Below are positions 54,072-63,487 of a stretch of 64,000 nt of DNA, piece after piece. Every line of letters begins with the position of its first letter. The first letter of the stretch is position 1. This stretch comes from an uncultured Neptuniibacter sp. GTDB lineage: Bacteria; Pseudomonadota; Gammaproteobacteria; Pseudomonadales; Balneatricaceae. The position numbers were made by a program, and so were the translations under genes. The stretch is taken from the NCBI RefSeq assembly GCF_947498015.1, contig NZ_CANMIR010000001.1:310001-374000 (forward strand). The letters run 5' to 3'. The notes below the pieces were generated by a model. It worked only from the letters and a program-made list of their open reading frames with translations, did no database searches and was not told the origin of the DNA.

Positions 54072-55214
54072 ATGAAGCAGGTATTCGAGATTTTCTGGCG
54101 TTTTCTCCTACTGGGCTTAACCAGTTTTGGGGGACCTGCTGCTCACCTGGGCTACTTTCAGAAAACGTTTGTACAGGAGCTGAGATGGATTGATCAGGAA
54201 GCATATGCCCGTCTGATCGCTCTTAGTCAGTTCCTACCGGGACCGGGCTCCAGTCAGGTCGGATTTGCCTTAGGGCTGCGTAAGGCAGGCATCGGAGGTG
54301 GGGTCGCCGCCTTTTTGGGTTTCACTCTCCCTTCGTTTACTCTTCTCTATCTTCTTGCGGTCACCAGCGCCTCTATAGAGCATCCTACTGTTAACGGTAT
54401 TATTCAGGGCTTAAAGCTACTGGCTGTGATTGTCGTGGCCGATGCTACCCTGAATATGTCCCGTAATTTTTGTCAGGAGAATAAAACTCTTATTATCGCG
54501 ATCGCGACCGCTGTCGCCATGCTACTGTTTCCTTACTTGTGGGTGCAGATGCTTCTCCTTCTGCTGGCCGCTGTTGTGGGTATAGGGTTCAGCTCTCGCG
54601 CACATCAGGTAGCAACCTCTTCTGAGGCACCCGCCAAACTTCCGCTGTTTCTTTTTCTCGCACTCTTCCTGCTACTCCCTCTGCTATCAACTAGCAGCGA
54701 GTGGCTCTCGCTTTTCAACTCGTTCTACCACTCAGGTAGTCTAGTGTTTGGTGGAGGACATGTCGTACTTCCTCTGTTACAACAGACATTGGGGGATTCC
54801 GTTGATGCTGACCGCTTCCTTCTGGGATACGCGGCTGCCCAGGCGATTCCCGGGCCTATGTTTACCTTGGCAACGTTTCTGGGCGCCGAGGTCATGGAGG
54901 ATGCAGCTCTGGCAGGAGCCCTGATTGCGACTCTGGGAATATTCCTACCGGGATTTCTGCTCGTACTCAGTCTCCAGTCAGCGTGGGAGTCATGGGCCTC
55001 ACAACCCAAAATTTCAGCGGCCGCCCAAGGTCTCAATGCTGCTGTGGTAGGCTTATTACTTTCCGCCCTCTACCAGCCAGTATTTTCCAGCGCTGTGAAC
55101 TCCAGCCTGGATATGGCGTTGGTGATCGCAGGCTTTATCGCACTCCAGCGATTTAAACTCCCTGTTCTGATACTTGTACTACTTTTTACCCTCACAGGTG
55201 GGTTACTACTCTAG
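54072..55214 (+). CDS. chrA: Chromate efflux transporter ChrA
   Basis: This 380-residue inner-membrane protein has two homologous CHR domains. The N-terminal half has FLLLGLTSFGGPAAHLGYF and SQFLPGPGSSQVGFALG; the C-terminal half has GSLVFGGGHVVLPLL and AQAIPGPMFTLATFLG. These are the paired signatures of long-chain ChrA, which expels chromate driven by the membrane potential. No chrB regulator adjoins it. ATG follows a GGCAT-type weak ribosome site. Confidence 0.94.
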   Translation: MKQVFEIFWRFLLLGLTSFGGPAAHLGYFQKTFVQELRWIDQEAYARLIALSQFLPGPGSSQVGFALGLRKAGIGGGVAAFLGFTLPSFTLLYLLAVTSASIEHPTVNGIIQGLKLLAVIVVADATLNMSRNFCQENKTLIIAIATAVAMLLFPYLWVQMLLLLLAAVVGIGFSSRAHQVATSSEAPAKLPLFLFLALFLLLPLLSTSSEWLSLFNSFYHSGSLVFGGGHVVLPLLQQTLGDSVDADRFLLGYAAAQAIPGPMFTLATFLGAEVMEDAALAGALIATLGIFLPGFLLVLSLQSAWESWASQPKISAAAQGLNAAVVGLLLSALYQPVFSSAVNSSLDMALVIAGFIALQRFKLPVLILVLLFTLTGGLLL

Positions 55215-55237
55215 CGTCCATCAGAACTTGTGCGGAT

Positions 55238-55262
55238 AAAAAAACCCGCACAAGGCGGGTTT
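55238..55262 (-). terminator. Rho-independent terminator of gor
   Basis: On the minus strand AACCCGC, loop, GCGGGTT is followed by a run of seven T (in plus-strand terms the A-run at 55238-55244). It lies 18 bases beyond the gor stop and may also act weakly on chrA. Confidence 0.85.
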
Positions 55263-55279
55263 CGGATTCACAGAAATGG

Positions 55280-56638
55280 TTAACTGGCAACAGGCTCACG
55301 CATGGTGACAAACTCCTCTGCTGCCGTTGGGTGGATTCCGATGGTGCTATCAAAGACCTCTTTCGTTGCACCCGCTTTCAGAGCAATACCGATACCCTGA
55401 ATAATCTCACCGGCATCCGGTCCGACCATATGCACTCCAAGCACTTTCCGGCTTTGCGCATCCACCAGCATCTTCATGAAGGTTCTTTCCTCGCTGCCAC
55501 TGAGTGTATGTTTCATCGCTCTGAACTCTGACTTGTACACCTCGATATCGGCATACTGCTCTCGGGCCTGCTCTTCACTCAGTCCCACAGTCCCGATATT
55601 GGGTTGGCAGAATACCGCTGTGGGTATCAGATCATAGTCCACTTTCTGATTAGCCCCGGCGTACAGGTTCCGTACCAATGCCATCCCTTCAGCTAAAGCC
55701 ACCGGTGTCAGCTGCACCCTATCGATCACATCTCCAACCGCATAGACTGAAGGGACATTTGTCTGGAACTGATCATTCACAATGATCGCCCCATTTTTTG
55801 CTTGCTCAATTCCCAGCGCTTCCAGCCCTAATCCTTCTACTTTGGGGTTTCGACCCGTTGCATACATCACCAGGTCAGTTTCCAACACAGTTCCATCTGT
55901 CATCTGAACCTGGAAACTACCATCGGCCTGCTTTTCTATCGACTCCACATTATTGTTGAACTGAAGATCTACACCCTTCTTTGCAACCTCCTGCGCGGTG
56001 AACTCCCGAATCTCCTTATCAAATCCACGCAGGAACAGATCTCCCCGGTAAGCCAAGGTTGTTTGTGCACCTAAGCCTGCAAAAATGCCGGCAAACTCCA
56101 CTGCGATATATCCCCCCCCTACGACCAGTGCCCGTTTTGGGAACTCATCCAGGTAGAACACCTCATTGGAACTGATGATATGCTCTTTACCCGGTATTTC
56201 AGGGATATTAGGCCAGCCACCAACAGCGACCAGTATACGTTCAGCGCTATATTGTTTTGAGCCCACTGCAACTGTATGCGAATCAACCAGCGTTGCACGG
56301 CCATCAATCAGCTCGCAACCGGAGTTCACCAGAAGGTTCTTATAGATACCATTCAGGCGTTCAATCTCCTTAGTTTTGTTATCTCGTAAAGTCTTCCAAT
56401 CGAATTCAACACCTGAACTGGTTAAACCAAAGCCTGCCGCTTCTTCAAAACTCTCTGCATAATGAGATGCATATACAAACAGTTTTTTGGGGACACATCC
56501 GACATTGACACAGGTGCCGCCTAGATATCTGTCTTCTGCAATACCAACCTTTACACCCATGGCTGCAGCCATTCTTGCAGCGCGGACACCACCCGATCCT
56601 GCGCCAATTACAAACAGATCAAAATCATACTCCGCCAC
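55280..56638 (-). CDS. gor: Glutathione-disulfide reductase
   Basis: Gor reduces GSSG with NADPH. The 452-residue flavoprotein has FAD motif [19 protein letters not shown], redox disulfide [20 protein letters not shown]-binding [14 protein letters not shown] and the C-terminal HPTAAEEF, whose histidine completes the active site. [13 protein letters not shown] and [18 protein letters not shown] are diagnostic for GR rather than lipoamide dehydrogenase. It diverges from xthA and has its own terminator. Confidence 0.96.
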   Translation of the reverse strand: MAEYDFDLFVIGAGSGGVRAARMAAAMGVKVGIAEDRYLGGTCVNVGCVPKKLFVYASHYAESFEEAAGFGLTSSGVEFDWKTLRDNKTKEIERLNGIYKNLLVNSGCELIDGRATLVDSHTVAVGSKQYSAERILVAVGGWPNIPEIPGKEHIISSNEVFYLDEFPKRALVVGGGYIAVEFAGIFAGLGAQTTLAYRGDLFLRGFDKEIREFTAQEVAKKGVDLQFNNNVESIEKQADGSFQVQMTDGTVLETDLVMYATGRNPKVEGLGLEALGIEQAKNGAIIVNDQFQTNVPSVYAVGDVIDRVQLTPVALAEGMALVRNLYAGANQKVDYDLIPTAVFCQPNIGTVGLSEEQAREQYADIEVYKSEFRAMKHTLSGSEERTFMKMLVDAQSRKVLGVHMVGPDAGEIIQGIGIALKAGATKEVFDSTIGIHPTAAEEFVTMREPVAS

Positions 56639-56813
56639 AGCCGGCTCCTTATGTTTGTGTTTTATCTTAAACCCGCACTCTACTTAACCTTTTCTATGGG
56701 GGCCAATTGATAAAGTTAAACTGATTCATAGTATTTACTAATCCATTAAGAGTACCCAACGCTCGGATTGTTCACTAGAATTCATTTTTATTTTTGATCC
56801 GGGCTCCGACGAT

Positions 56814-57629
56814 ATGAAACTGATTTGCTTTAATGTTAATGGGCTGCGCTCCCGCCTCCACCAACTTCAAGCGGTGATCGACAAATACCAACCGGATGTG
56901 ATCGGACTTCAGGAAACCAAGGTGCATGACGAAGCCTTCCCGGTTGCGGATGTTGAAGCGATGGGCTATCACGTCGAGTATCACGGCCAGAAAGGTCATT
57001 ATGGTGTTTGCCTTATTTCGAAGAAGCCTCTTAAAAATATTCAGAAAGGCTTCCCTACTGATAATGACGATGCACAACGCCGTATGATCATGGGTGACTA
57101 TGAAACAGACTCGGGTCTTTCCATCAGGGTACTCAACGGCTATTTCCCGCAGGGGGAAAATATTGAGCATGAAGTGAAGTTTCCGGCGAAACGTAAATAC
57201 TATGCTGATCTGCAGAACTATCTGGAAAACGCCTGTACACCTGAACAACATCTGGTACTGATGGGTGACCTGAACATATCACCAACAGACAAAGATATTG
57301 GTATTGGTGAACCCAATCGCAAACGCTGGCTCAAAACAGGCAAGGCGAGCTTCCAACCTGAGGAGCGTGAGTGGTATGAAAAACTGACGGGGTGGGGCCT
57401 AACTGACAGTTTCCGCTTTTTGAATCCTGAAGAGGAGCAAACCTTTAGCTGGTTTGACTATCGATCAAGAGGGTTTGAGGCGGAGCCAAAGCGCGGTTTA
57501 AGAATTGATGGCATTTTGCTGACCCCCTCCCTTCTTGAAAACTGCAAGGATGCAGGTGTGGACTACGAACTAAGGGCTATGGAAAAACCATCTGACCACG
57601 CGCCTATCTGGACCGAAATCGATATCTAA
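56814..57629 (+). CDS. xthA: Exodeoxyribonuclease III
   Basis: This AP endonuclease and 3'-5' exonuclease acts in base-excision repair. The 271-residue protein starts MKLICFNVNGLRSRLHQLQ and has the metal-site glutamate in IGLQETKVHD, Asn and Asp in LVLMGDLNISPTD, and the catalytic His in EKPSDHAPIWTEI. The length is that of E. coli XthA. A long antisense frame overlaps it and is a shadow. It converges with the cyclase gene at 57663. Confidence 0.96.
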   Translation: MKLICFNVNGLRSRLHQLQAVIDKYQPDVIGLQETKVHDEAFPVADVEAMGYHVEYHGQKGHYGVCLISKKPLKNIQKGFPTDNDDAQRRMIMGDYETDSGLSIRVLNGYFPQGENIEHEVKFPAKRKYYADLQNYLENACTPEQHLVLMGDLNISPTDKDIGIGEPNRKRWLKTGKASFQPEEREWYEKLTGWGLTDSFRFLNPEEEQTFSWFDYRSRGFEAEPKRGLRIDGILLTPSLLENCKDAGVDYELRAMEKPSDHAPIWTEIDI

Positions 57630-57662
57630 ACGGACTGTACAATCTGGCGTTCACGGGCGGAA

Positions 57663-59489
57663 TCAGCTTTCCACGCGATTTCGTCCCGCCTGTTTCGCCA
57701 TGTAGAGCTTTTCATCAGCTCGGGATAGGGCTGTTTCAAATGATTCGTCGTGTAGCCACTGGCTCACACCGATACTGATTGTGATCTGCAGCTCTGGTAA
57801 GCCTATTTCATCAAAAGCCATCGCCTCTACGGAGCTTCGAATCCGTTCTGCTATATCAATTGCCTGAGCCTCATTGGAATCTATGAGTAGGAGTGCAAAC
57901 TCCTCTCCACCGATCCGTCCGAGCTTATCTTCAACCCGCAACAGCATCTCAATAGAACGGCAGAGTTTAACCAGCGCCTGATCTCCAACCTTATGCCCAA
58001 ACTGATCATTAACCTGCTTAAAGTGGTCCAGATCTACCATCAAAATGGTAATATCAGTGCCTCCCTCACGTATGGCACGCTGGTGCTCCTCGAAAGCAGT
58101 AGAGAAAAACGCCCGACGATTCATCACACCCGTTAAAAAATCTTGTGTTGCCAGTGCAGTGAGCTGCCGCTCCTTACTTTTTATCGAGATGGCCATCTCC
58201 TCAAAGGTTTGAAACAGCTCCCCAATTTCATCAGTGCGTGCTTTAAAATCACTCTCCTGGTACTCCCCCGCTGCGAGTAATGCGGTTTGCTTGCGCAACG
58301 CTACAATTGGACTGGCAATGTGGTTTGAGAGATAGAGAATCAATCCGAAAGAGATAACTACCAATAACAAACTCCATAACAACACTTTCACCAGCAACCA
58401 GTCGCAAAGATCTTTTAATTCCTTTTTAGAGATAAACACAACCAATTGAACACCAGGCTTAGGTTTAGGCCACAATGCTTCATCAATACGATGATCATCA
58501 TCCAAATGCAGATGGGATACCGGTGTAATCTGCTGTGAGCGCTCAATAAGACGGCTAGCAACCATTCCACCGTACTTCATCGACAGTGCTGGCAAATAAA
58601 ATTCTTGCATCACCCCCACCTTCATTGGCTCTTCAGCGATCCAGCGTACTGGGATCAGAAGCTGACCTGTACCGTTATCTATAAGTGTCACATCTATCTC
58701 AGCGAAACCATTCGAATGCAGATTTTGTTTCATTATAAAAAGCAGATCCTCCAGCTGAGTTTTATCCAAATAGGCGGTGTAGTAGCCCAGCAACTCGGCA
58801 TTGCACCCAAGTATCGGTTTGGAGAAGAGCAATGTACTCCCAGAAAAGGGTAAACCAAGTTTCTTGGCATTATCAGCCTCACTCAAAGAGATCACCGGAT
58901 AGGGGGAATTGAGTACTTCCTTCATATCAAAAAGCTGCTGCTGTGCCATCCGAAAGCGATGTGAATTCACCTCCCCTCTGCTCGCCATGGCGTTCAGTTC
59001 AGACAATTTCTGCTGCTCCGATGCTTTGAGTTGAGGAAGATATCGATACCACTCATCATAGCGATAACGCAGCTCTGCCAAACTATCAGCAGATAGTAGA
59101 CGCTCACCCTCCACCTCCTGCCTTAAAACAAAGCGATTGCTGCTGTTTGACGACAACTCCACATGAGTGGTCCGACCCTGGTTATCAGACAGAATCATGG
59201 CGGAGAAACCTGAGGTGTAGCGCAGTGCCCATAATGCACGCTCCGAGGCTGACTCCTCAACACGATCACACCGACTCATTGCAGCACTGATTTGCTTAAA
59301 TTCCCGATCGCGCGTATCTATAAAGTAATTGAGTTCACGCTCTCCAACCGATACGGCAAGCAACAGAGATTGCTTAAAATGATCAATAATCAGCCGTTCA
59401 TGCGCCTTATAATAACCATGCGCCAGCACAAGAATGGCAACAATCAGCGGCATCATCCATGCTGATATTTTACCTCTGAGAGACCACAC
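57663..59489 (-). CDS. Membrane diguanylate cyclase with periplasmic sensor, coupled to binding protein
   Basis: This protein of about 608 residues has TM1 near residues 15-30, a large periplasmic domain (about 35-370) with GFSAMILSDNQGRTTHVEL and LFSKPILGCNAELLGYY, TM2 (LLVKVLLWSLLLVVISFGLILYL), HAMP and GGDEF. The active site is RIGGEEFALL and the product-inhibition site RVED is present. The start is GTG at 59489, one base after the upstream TGA; a TTG at 59531 would overlap that gene by 41 bases. The periplasmic part may be Cache-like. Direct coupling to the upstream lipoprotein suggests the latter binds the ligand and signals here (inference). Confidence 0.93.
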   Translation of the reverse strand: MWSLRGKISAWMMPLIVAILVLAHGYYKAHERLIIDHFKQSLLLAVSVGERELNYFIDTRDREFKQISAAMSRCDRVEESASERALWALRYTSGFSAMILSDNQGRTTHVELSSNSSNRFVLRQEVEGERLLSADSLAELRYRYDEWYRYLPQLKASEQQKLSELNAMASRGEVNSHRFRMAQQQLFDMKEVLNSPYPVISLSEADNAKKLGLPFSGSTLLFSKPILGCNAELLGYYTAYLDKTQLEDLLFIMKQNLHSNGFAEIDVTLIDNGTGQLLIPVRWIAEEPMKVGVMQEFYLPALSMKYGGMVASRLIERSQQITPVSHLHLDDDHRIDEALWPKPKPGVQLVVFISKKELKDLCDWLLVKVLLWSLLLVVISFGLILYLSNHIASPIVALRKQTALLAAGEYQESDFKARTDEIGELFQTFEEMAISIKSKERQLTALATQDFLTGVMNRRAFFSTAFEEHQRAIREGGTDITILMVDLDHFKQVNDQFGHKVGDQALVKLCRSIEMLLRVEDKLGRIGGEEFALLLIDSNEAQAIDIAERIRSSVEAMAFDEIGLPELQITISIGVSQWLHDESFETALSRADEKLYMAKQAGRNRVES

Positions 59490-59490
59490 C

Positions 59491-60645
59491 TCAGTGCCCA
59501 ACTCTTTGATCAGACGGCCGGATCGTCCCAAGGGGTTTTATGACATTCAGGCTTTTTTGATTGAATTGTCCCAAAAACATGGGCAGGTCAAAGTGATGAT
59601 CCTCTCTTAGAGCGACTGTCTCTTGACCGCTATAGAGCTTCAACCCCTGGAGTGCCGAGGCAGCCTGCTCCCGATCAAGGCTCCCCGCTTTTTCAATTGC
59701 GGATTTAAGTAAATAGATCAGATCATAATGTGATTTGCTGGAATAGGTGACCGAGACCTGCTCTCCGAACCTCTCCTGATATTGCGCTACAAACCGCTGA
59801 AAAGCTGGGCTTTGCCAACTACTGATAAAATGCAGCGCCGTGTAAACCCCATCCAGGGCCTCCGAAGGCACTGCTTTCAGATAGGATTCATCGGCTGCAA
59901 ACGCAAATGTGGTCAAAGGTCTACCAAAGGAAAACTTCGACATCTGCGTGAGAAAATTAAACCCATCATTCCCTGGTAATATCAGTAACAGATTTCTGGC
60001 GCCTGATGCTTCGATACGTTGAAAGACAGGCGTGTAATCTTTTACTGCAAAAGGGGTAAATTCAATCCCTGAAACAACTCCACCTACTTTCTCCACCTCG
60101 CTGAGAATACGATCTGACATCTTATGAGGCCAGATATAGTCATAACCGAAGATATAAAAACTCCCCCCATAATTGTCATTAAGATAGGGGATAATCGGAG
60201 ACACATAGTGCTCTGGAATTGTGCTGTAACAGATCAGGTAACGATTGTAATGCTCACCTTCATAATCGATACCGTAGAGTTGAGGGACTTTATGCTGCGC
60301 TGCTACCTCACTCATAGCGTAACGAGCAGAGCTACTCACAGGGCCTAAAAGCGCAAAGACATTTTCTATCTGAATCAATTCACGGCTATATCTCACCGCT
60401 TCTGCTGGGATGGTTTCATTATCGCGAACAACCAGTTCAAGAGGATAGCCGCCAAGAACACCTCCCTCCGCATTGATCTTTTCAACGGCCAGTTGAGCGC
60501 CCTTTAACCCCTGCTCACCATAGATTTGAAAAGCACCGGATAGAGGCAACACTACACCCACCCGGATAGGAGGTTTATCAGAGGAACAGCTCAGTAAGAG
60601 GGGTAGACATAAAAGGACAGCAAAGAGCTTCAAGAAAAGAGACAA
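59491..60645 (-). CDS. Lipoprotein substrate-binding protein, amide/urea/amino-acid type
   Basis: This protein of about 384 residues resembles Peripla_BP_5/AmiC-UrtA binding proteins. RVGVVLPLSGAFQIYGEQGLKGAQLAVEKINAEGGVLGGYPLEL is followed by FALLGPVSSSARYAMSEVAAQ and YIWPHKMSDRILSEVEKVGG. The signal ends in LLLSC with acylated Cys; the next residue is Ser. The start is a TTG at 60645, with GAGGTG about six bases upstream, giving a compact lipoprotein signal; further upstream TTG and GTG starts are possible. No ABC permease or ATPase is near; a membrane cyclase follows instead, so it is more likely a sensor than an importer. Confidence 0.9.
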   Translation of the reverse strand: MSLFLKLFAVLLCLPLLLSCSSDKPPIRVGVVLPLSGAFQIYGEQGLKGAQLAVEKINAEGGVLGGYPLELVVRDNETIPAEAVRYSRELIQIENVFALLGPVSSSARYAMSEVAAQHKVPQLYGIDYEGEHYNRYLICYSTIPEHYVSPIIPYLNDNYGGSFYIFGYDYIWPHKMSDRILSEVEKVGGVVSGIEFTPFAVKDYTPVFQRIEASGARNLLLILPGNDGFNFLTQMSKFSFGRPLTTFAFAADESYLKAVPSEALDGVYTALHFISSWQSPAFQRFVAQYQERFGEQVSVTYSSKSHYDLIYLLKSAIEKAGSLDREQAASALQGLKLYSGQETVALREDHHFDLPMFLGQFNQKSLNVIKPLGTIRPSDQRVGH

Positions 60646-60882
60646 CAGCCCACCTCTATCAAATAAGGACACATCCTGTGAACGTAATTCCTTACTCTCT
60701 CTAATATAACAACTATTCAAGAATTATATACTGTCACTTTGGGTAGTTTAGGAGCAGGTATACCGAATAAAACAGACTGAACCGCTACCACACTCTCTGC
60801 TTTCAACTATATCCAGCACACCTGCCCGGAAAAACTCTGATAGAATCGCAACTTCTGTTTTGCTATCGAGCATTTTCACACC

Positions 60883-62127
60883 ATGTCGTTTTCTTCGCTA
60901 GGCCTGTCCGATTCAATCAATAAAGCTCTTCTGGAACTGGAATATCACACGCCTACCGCTATTCAGGCAGAGGCGATTCCTTCTGTTTTACAGGGGAGAG
61001 ATCTGTTGGCAGCCGCTGAAACTGGCTCGGGGAAAACGGCTGCTTTTGCACTACCACTGCTGGAACAATTAGCAGCTGAACACCCACCACAAGGTAATCT
61101 CGTTTCCGCTTTAGTATTAGTCCCAACCCGGGAACTCGCCTCACAGGTGGAGGAAGCATTTAGAATGTACGCTCGCCATCTACCTAGAAAAGTGAAAACG
61201 TTAGCGATCTATGGTGGTGTTTCAATCAATACTCAGATGCAGGCGATGCGCGGAGGACGTGACATTGTTGTAGCAACGCCCGGACGTCTGATCGATCTTA
61301 TGGAACGTAATGCGGTTGATCTTCGTGCTGTTCGCACTCTGGTTTTGGATGAAGCGGATCGTATGCTTGATCTCGGATTCGCTGATGAACTGGACGAGAT
61401 ACTCGATGAGTTGCCTATAAAGAGGCAAAACCTTTTATTTTCAGCCACGTTCCCACAAGCGGTGACCTCTCTCACGCAAGCACTGCTAACCGATCCGGTT
61501 AAAATTGAGATAAAGCAGACGCGTCAAATCCCTGAAAGCCTGATTCAACGAGCTATTGAAGTTGATCGGAGCAACCGGACAATGCTGCTGAAACATCTTT
61601 TGCAAAATAATAGCTGGTCACAAGTACTCGTCTTTACGGCCAGTAAACGGACTGCAAATAATGTTGAGATGAAGCTGTACCGTGCAAACATTGATGCCCA
61701 AACGCTTCATGGGGATCTCACACAGACAGAACGGACTCAGGCACTCAAAGACTTTAAATCTGGCCGCTGTCGAATCCTGATCGCTACAGATCTGGCTGCC
61801 CGAGGCATCGATATTCCCAATATGCCCTGCGTCATCAACTATGATCTGCCGCGTTCTACCGCTGATTATGTTCATAGAGTCGGGCGCACGGCACGGGCGG
61901 GAGAGACTGGAGAAGCACTCTCTTTTGTCGATCATGAGAGCGATGCGCACTTCAAACTGATAGAAAAAAGAACCGCTCAAACGATTTCAAGGGAGCAGAT
62001 CACAGGGTTTGAGCGTGCCAAAGATCCTCCGCAGGGGTTAACAGCTCAAAAAGGCAAAGCTCCTGTCAAAGGCAAGCGTAAAAGCAAAAAAGATAAACTG
62101 CGTGAGGCTGCCGCTAGAAAAGCCTGA
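60883..62127 (+). CDS. rhlE: DEAD-box ATP-dependent RNA helicase, RhlE type
   Basis: This 414-residue cytoplasmic helicase remodels RNA. Motifs in order: Q motif region MSFSSLGLSDSINKALLEL, AAETGSGKTAAFALP (I), VPTRELASQV (Ia), TPGRLIDL (Ib), VLDEADRMLDLGF (II), SATFP (III), LIATDLAARGIDI (V) and HRVGRTARAGETG (VI). A basic C-terminal tail (KGKRKSKKDKLREAAARKA) is present. Compactness and sequence fit the RhlE group. It diverges from the binding-protein gene. Confidence 0.93.
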   Translation: MSFSSLGLSDSINKALLELEYHTPTAIQAEAIPSVLQGRDLLAAAETGSGKTAAFALPLLEQLAAEHPPQGNLVSALVLVPTRELASQVEEAFRMYARHLPRKVKTLAIYGGVSINTQMQAMRGGRDIVVATPGRLIDLMERNAVDLRAVRTLVLDEADRMLDLGFADELDEILDELPIKRQNLLFSATFPQAVTSLTQALLTDPVKIEIKQTRQIPESLIQRAIEVDRSNRTMLLKHLLQNNSWSQVLVFTASKRTANNVEMKLYRANIDAQTLHGDLTQTERTQALKDFKSGRCRILIATDLAARGIDIPNMPCVINYDLPRSTADYVHRVGRTARAGETGEALSFVDHESDAHFKLIEKRTAQTISREQITGFERAKDPPQGLTAQKGKAPVKGKRKSKKDKLREAAARKA

Positions 62128-62152
62128 GCGAAAGCCTCCCACAAATGCATGA

Positions 62153-62386
62153 TTAACTGATCCAGGCCGTAATCTCATCTCTTGATGGAATGCGGCCACT
62201 GTGTACCAGCGTCCCATCAATGACGACGGCGGGTGTGCTCATCACACCATAGTTCATCATCACTTCCGGACTAGCCTCTTTGGTTATCTGAACATCAACA
62301 CCCAGTTCACTGGAAATTTTTTCGATCACTTCAGCGGTTTTAATACATTTGGCACAACCACTGCCCAATACGATAATTTGCTTCAT
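62153..62386 (-). CDS. Small thioredoxin-fold protein (MTH895 type)
   Basis: This 77-residue protein has a thioredoxin fold with CAKC redox site near the N-terminus (VLGSGCAKCIKTAEV) and cis-Pro in STPAVVIDGTLVHSGRIPS. It is of the TM0996/MTH895 small thioredoxin family, usually found beside DUF318-type permeases. It follows the permease gene by 17 bases; together they may handle a metalloid or metal, with the thiol protein as reductant. No arsR is in view, so an arsenic role is unproved. Confidence 0.9.
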   Translation of the reverse strand: MKQIIVLGSGCAKCIKTAEVIEKISSELGVDVQITKEASPEVMMNYGVMSTPAVVIDGTLVHSGRIPSRDEITAWIS

Positions 62387-62403
62387 TAATTTGATCCTAA
62401 GCT

Positions 62404-63393
62404 CTAAGAGAAAGAGAACACATTAAACAACCAACCCACCACAGTAAAAGAACACAGCAGCATGACAAAGATCGTAGCCAACAATCGCCACTGCATCACC
62501 TGCTTGAGTAGTATAAATTCAGGAAAACTGGCTGCAACGGTGCTCATGCAAAATGCCAGTGTGGTTCCTACCGGTAGCCCTTTTGTAATGAGGCTCTCCA
62601 TTACAGGGATCACCCCAGTGGCATTTGAGTAGAGTGGAATGCCCATCAAGACTGCGGCAGGGACTGACCACCACTGGCCATCACCTAAGTTGCTCTCAAA
62701 CCACCCTTCAGGAACAAATCCATGAAGTAAAGCACCAAGACCCACCCCGATAAAGACCCACTTCCACACTCTAAGGAAGATATCCTGTGTCTCGGTTTTA
62801 GCAAACCGGTGTCGCTCTTCCAGATTAAGAGCTTGCCTATCCCCTCCTGAAGATGTTGAAACTCTTCCCTGAGCAGATTGATAGGCTTTTGCGGCAAAAG
62901 CCTGAAGCCACCGTTCAGCATGGATCAGATCTAGAAATACCCCGCCCAACATGCCTACTGCAATCCCTATCGCAATGTACATGAGGGTAAATTCCCATCC
63001 CAACAGGCTAAGTAATAACAGAATGGCAACTTCATTAATTAAAGGAGAGGTGAGCAGAAAAGCCATCGTAATTCCAACCGGAATCCCTGCTGAGGTAAAA
63101 CCCAGAAAGACAGGAATGCTGGAGCAGGAACAAAAGGGCGTAATCGCCCCAAATAGGGAGCCCAACAGATAACCGATACTACGATGCTTACCGGATAGAT
63201 AATCCCGGACACGCTCCACATTCAACGATGCACGCACCCAGGCCACCACGTAGATCATAACGATCAGTAGAGCAAAGATTTTTGTTGTATCTTCAACAAA
63301 AAAATGGAGCGAACTCCCCCAACGGCTTTCAGGAGAGAGACTCAGAAGGTCATAGATGAGCAGATCAGCAAAGGTTGTAAAATATTCGAACAT
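62404..63393 (-). CDS. DUF318/ArsP-type permease
   Basis: This 329-residue inner-membrane protein has eight or more TM helices. FGAITPFCSCSSIPVFLGFTSAGIPVGITMAFLLTSPLINE is the conserved CxC-type core of the DUF318 permease family, which includes ArsP, an exporter of organoarsenicals. The second half contains GIPLYSNATGVIPVMESLITKGLPVGTTLAFCMSTVAASFPE. The three-Cys cluster FCSCSS suggests thiophilic metal binding. It is in an operon with a small thioredoxin. Substrate is unknown. Confidence 0.92.
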   Translation of the reverse strand: MFEYFTTFADLLIYDLLSLSPESRWGSSLHFFVEDTTKIFALLIVMIYVVAWVRASLNVERVRDYLSGKHRSIGYLLGSLFGAITPFCSCSSIPVFLGFTSAGIPVGITMAFLLTSPLINEVAILLLLSLLGWEFTLMYIAIGIAVGMLGGVFLDLIHAERWLQAFAAKAYQSAQGRVSTSSGGDRQALNLEERHRFAKTETQDIFLRVWKWVFIGVGLGALLHGFVPEGWFESNLGDGQWWSVPAAVLMGIPLYSNATGVIPVMESLITKGLPVGTTLAFCMSTVAASFPEFILLKQVMQWRLLATIFVMLLCSFTVVGWLFNVFSFS

Positions 63394-63487
63394 TGGACTC
63401 TCCCTCTGAAACTGATCTTCACCTCATACGATAATAGATCCAAGCTCCATTAGAAATGTCGAATGTTGATAATCACCTGTAAACTTG

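Noticed and set aside
56775-57251. 158-codon minus-strand frame
   Set aside because: It lies antisense to xthA, has no ribosome site and no family resemblance.
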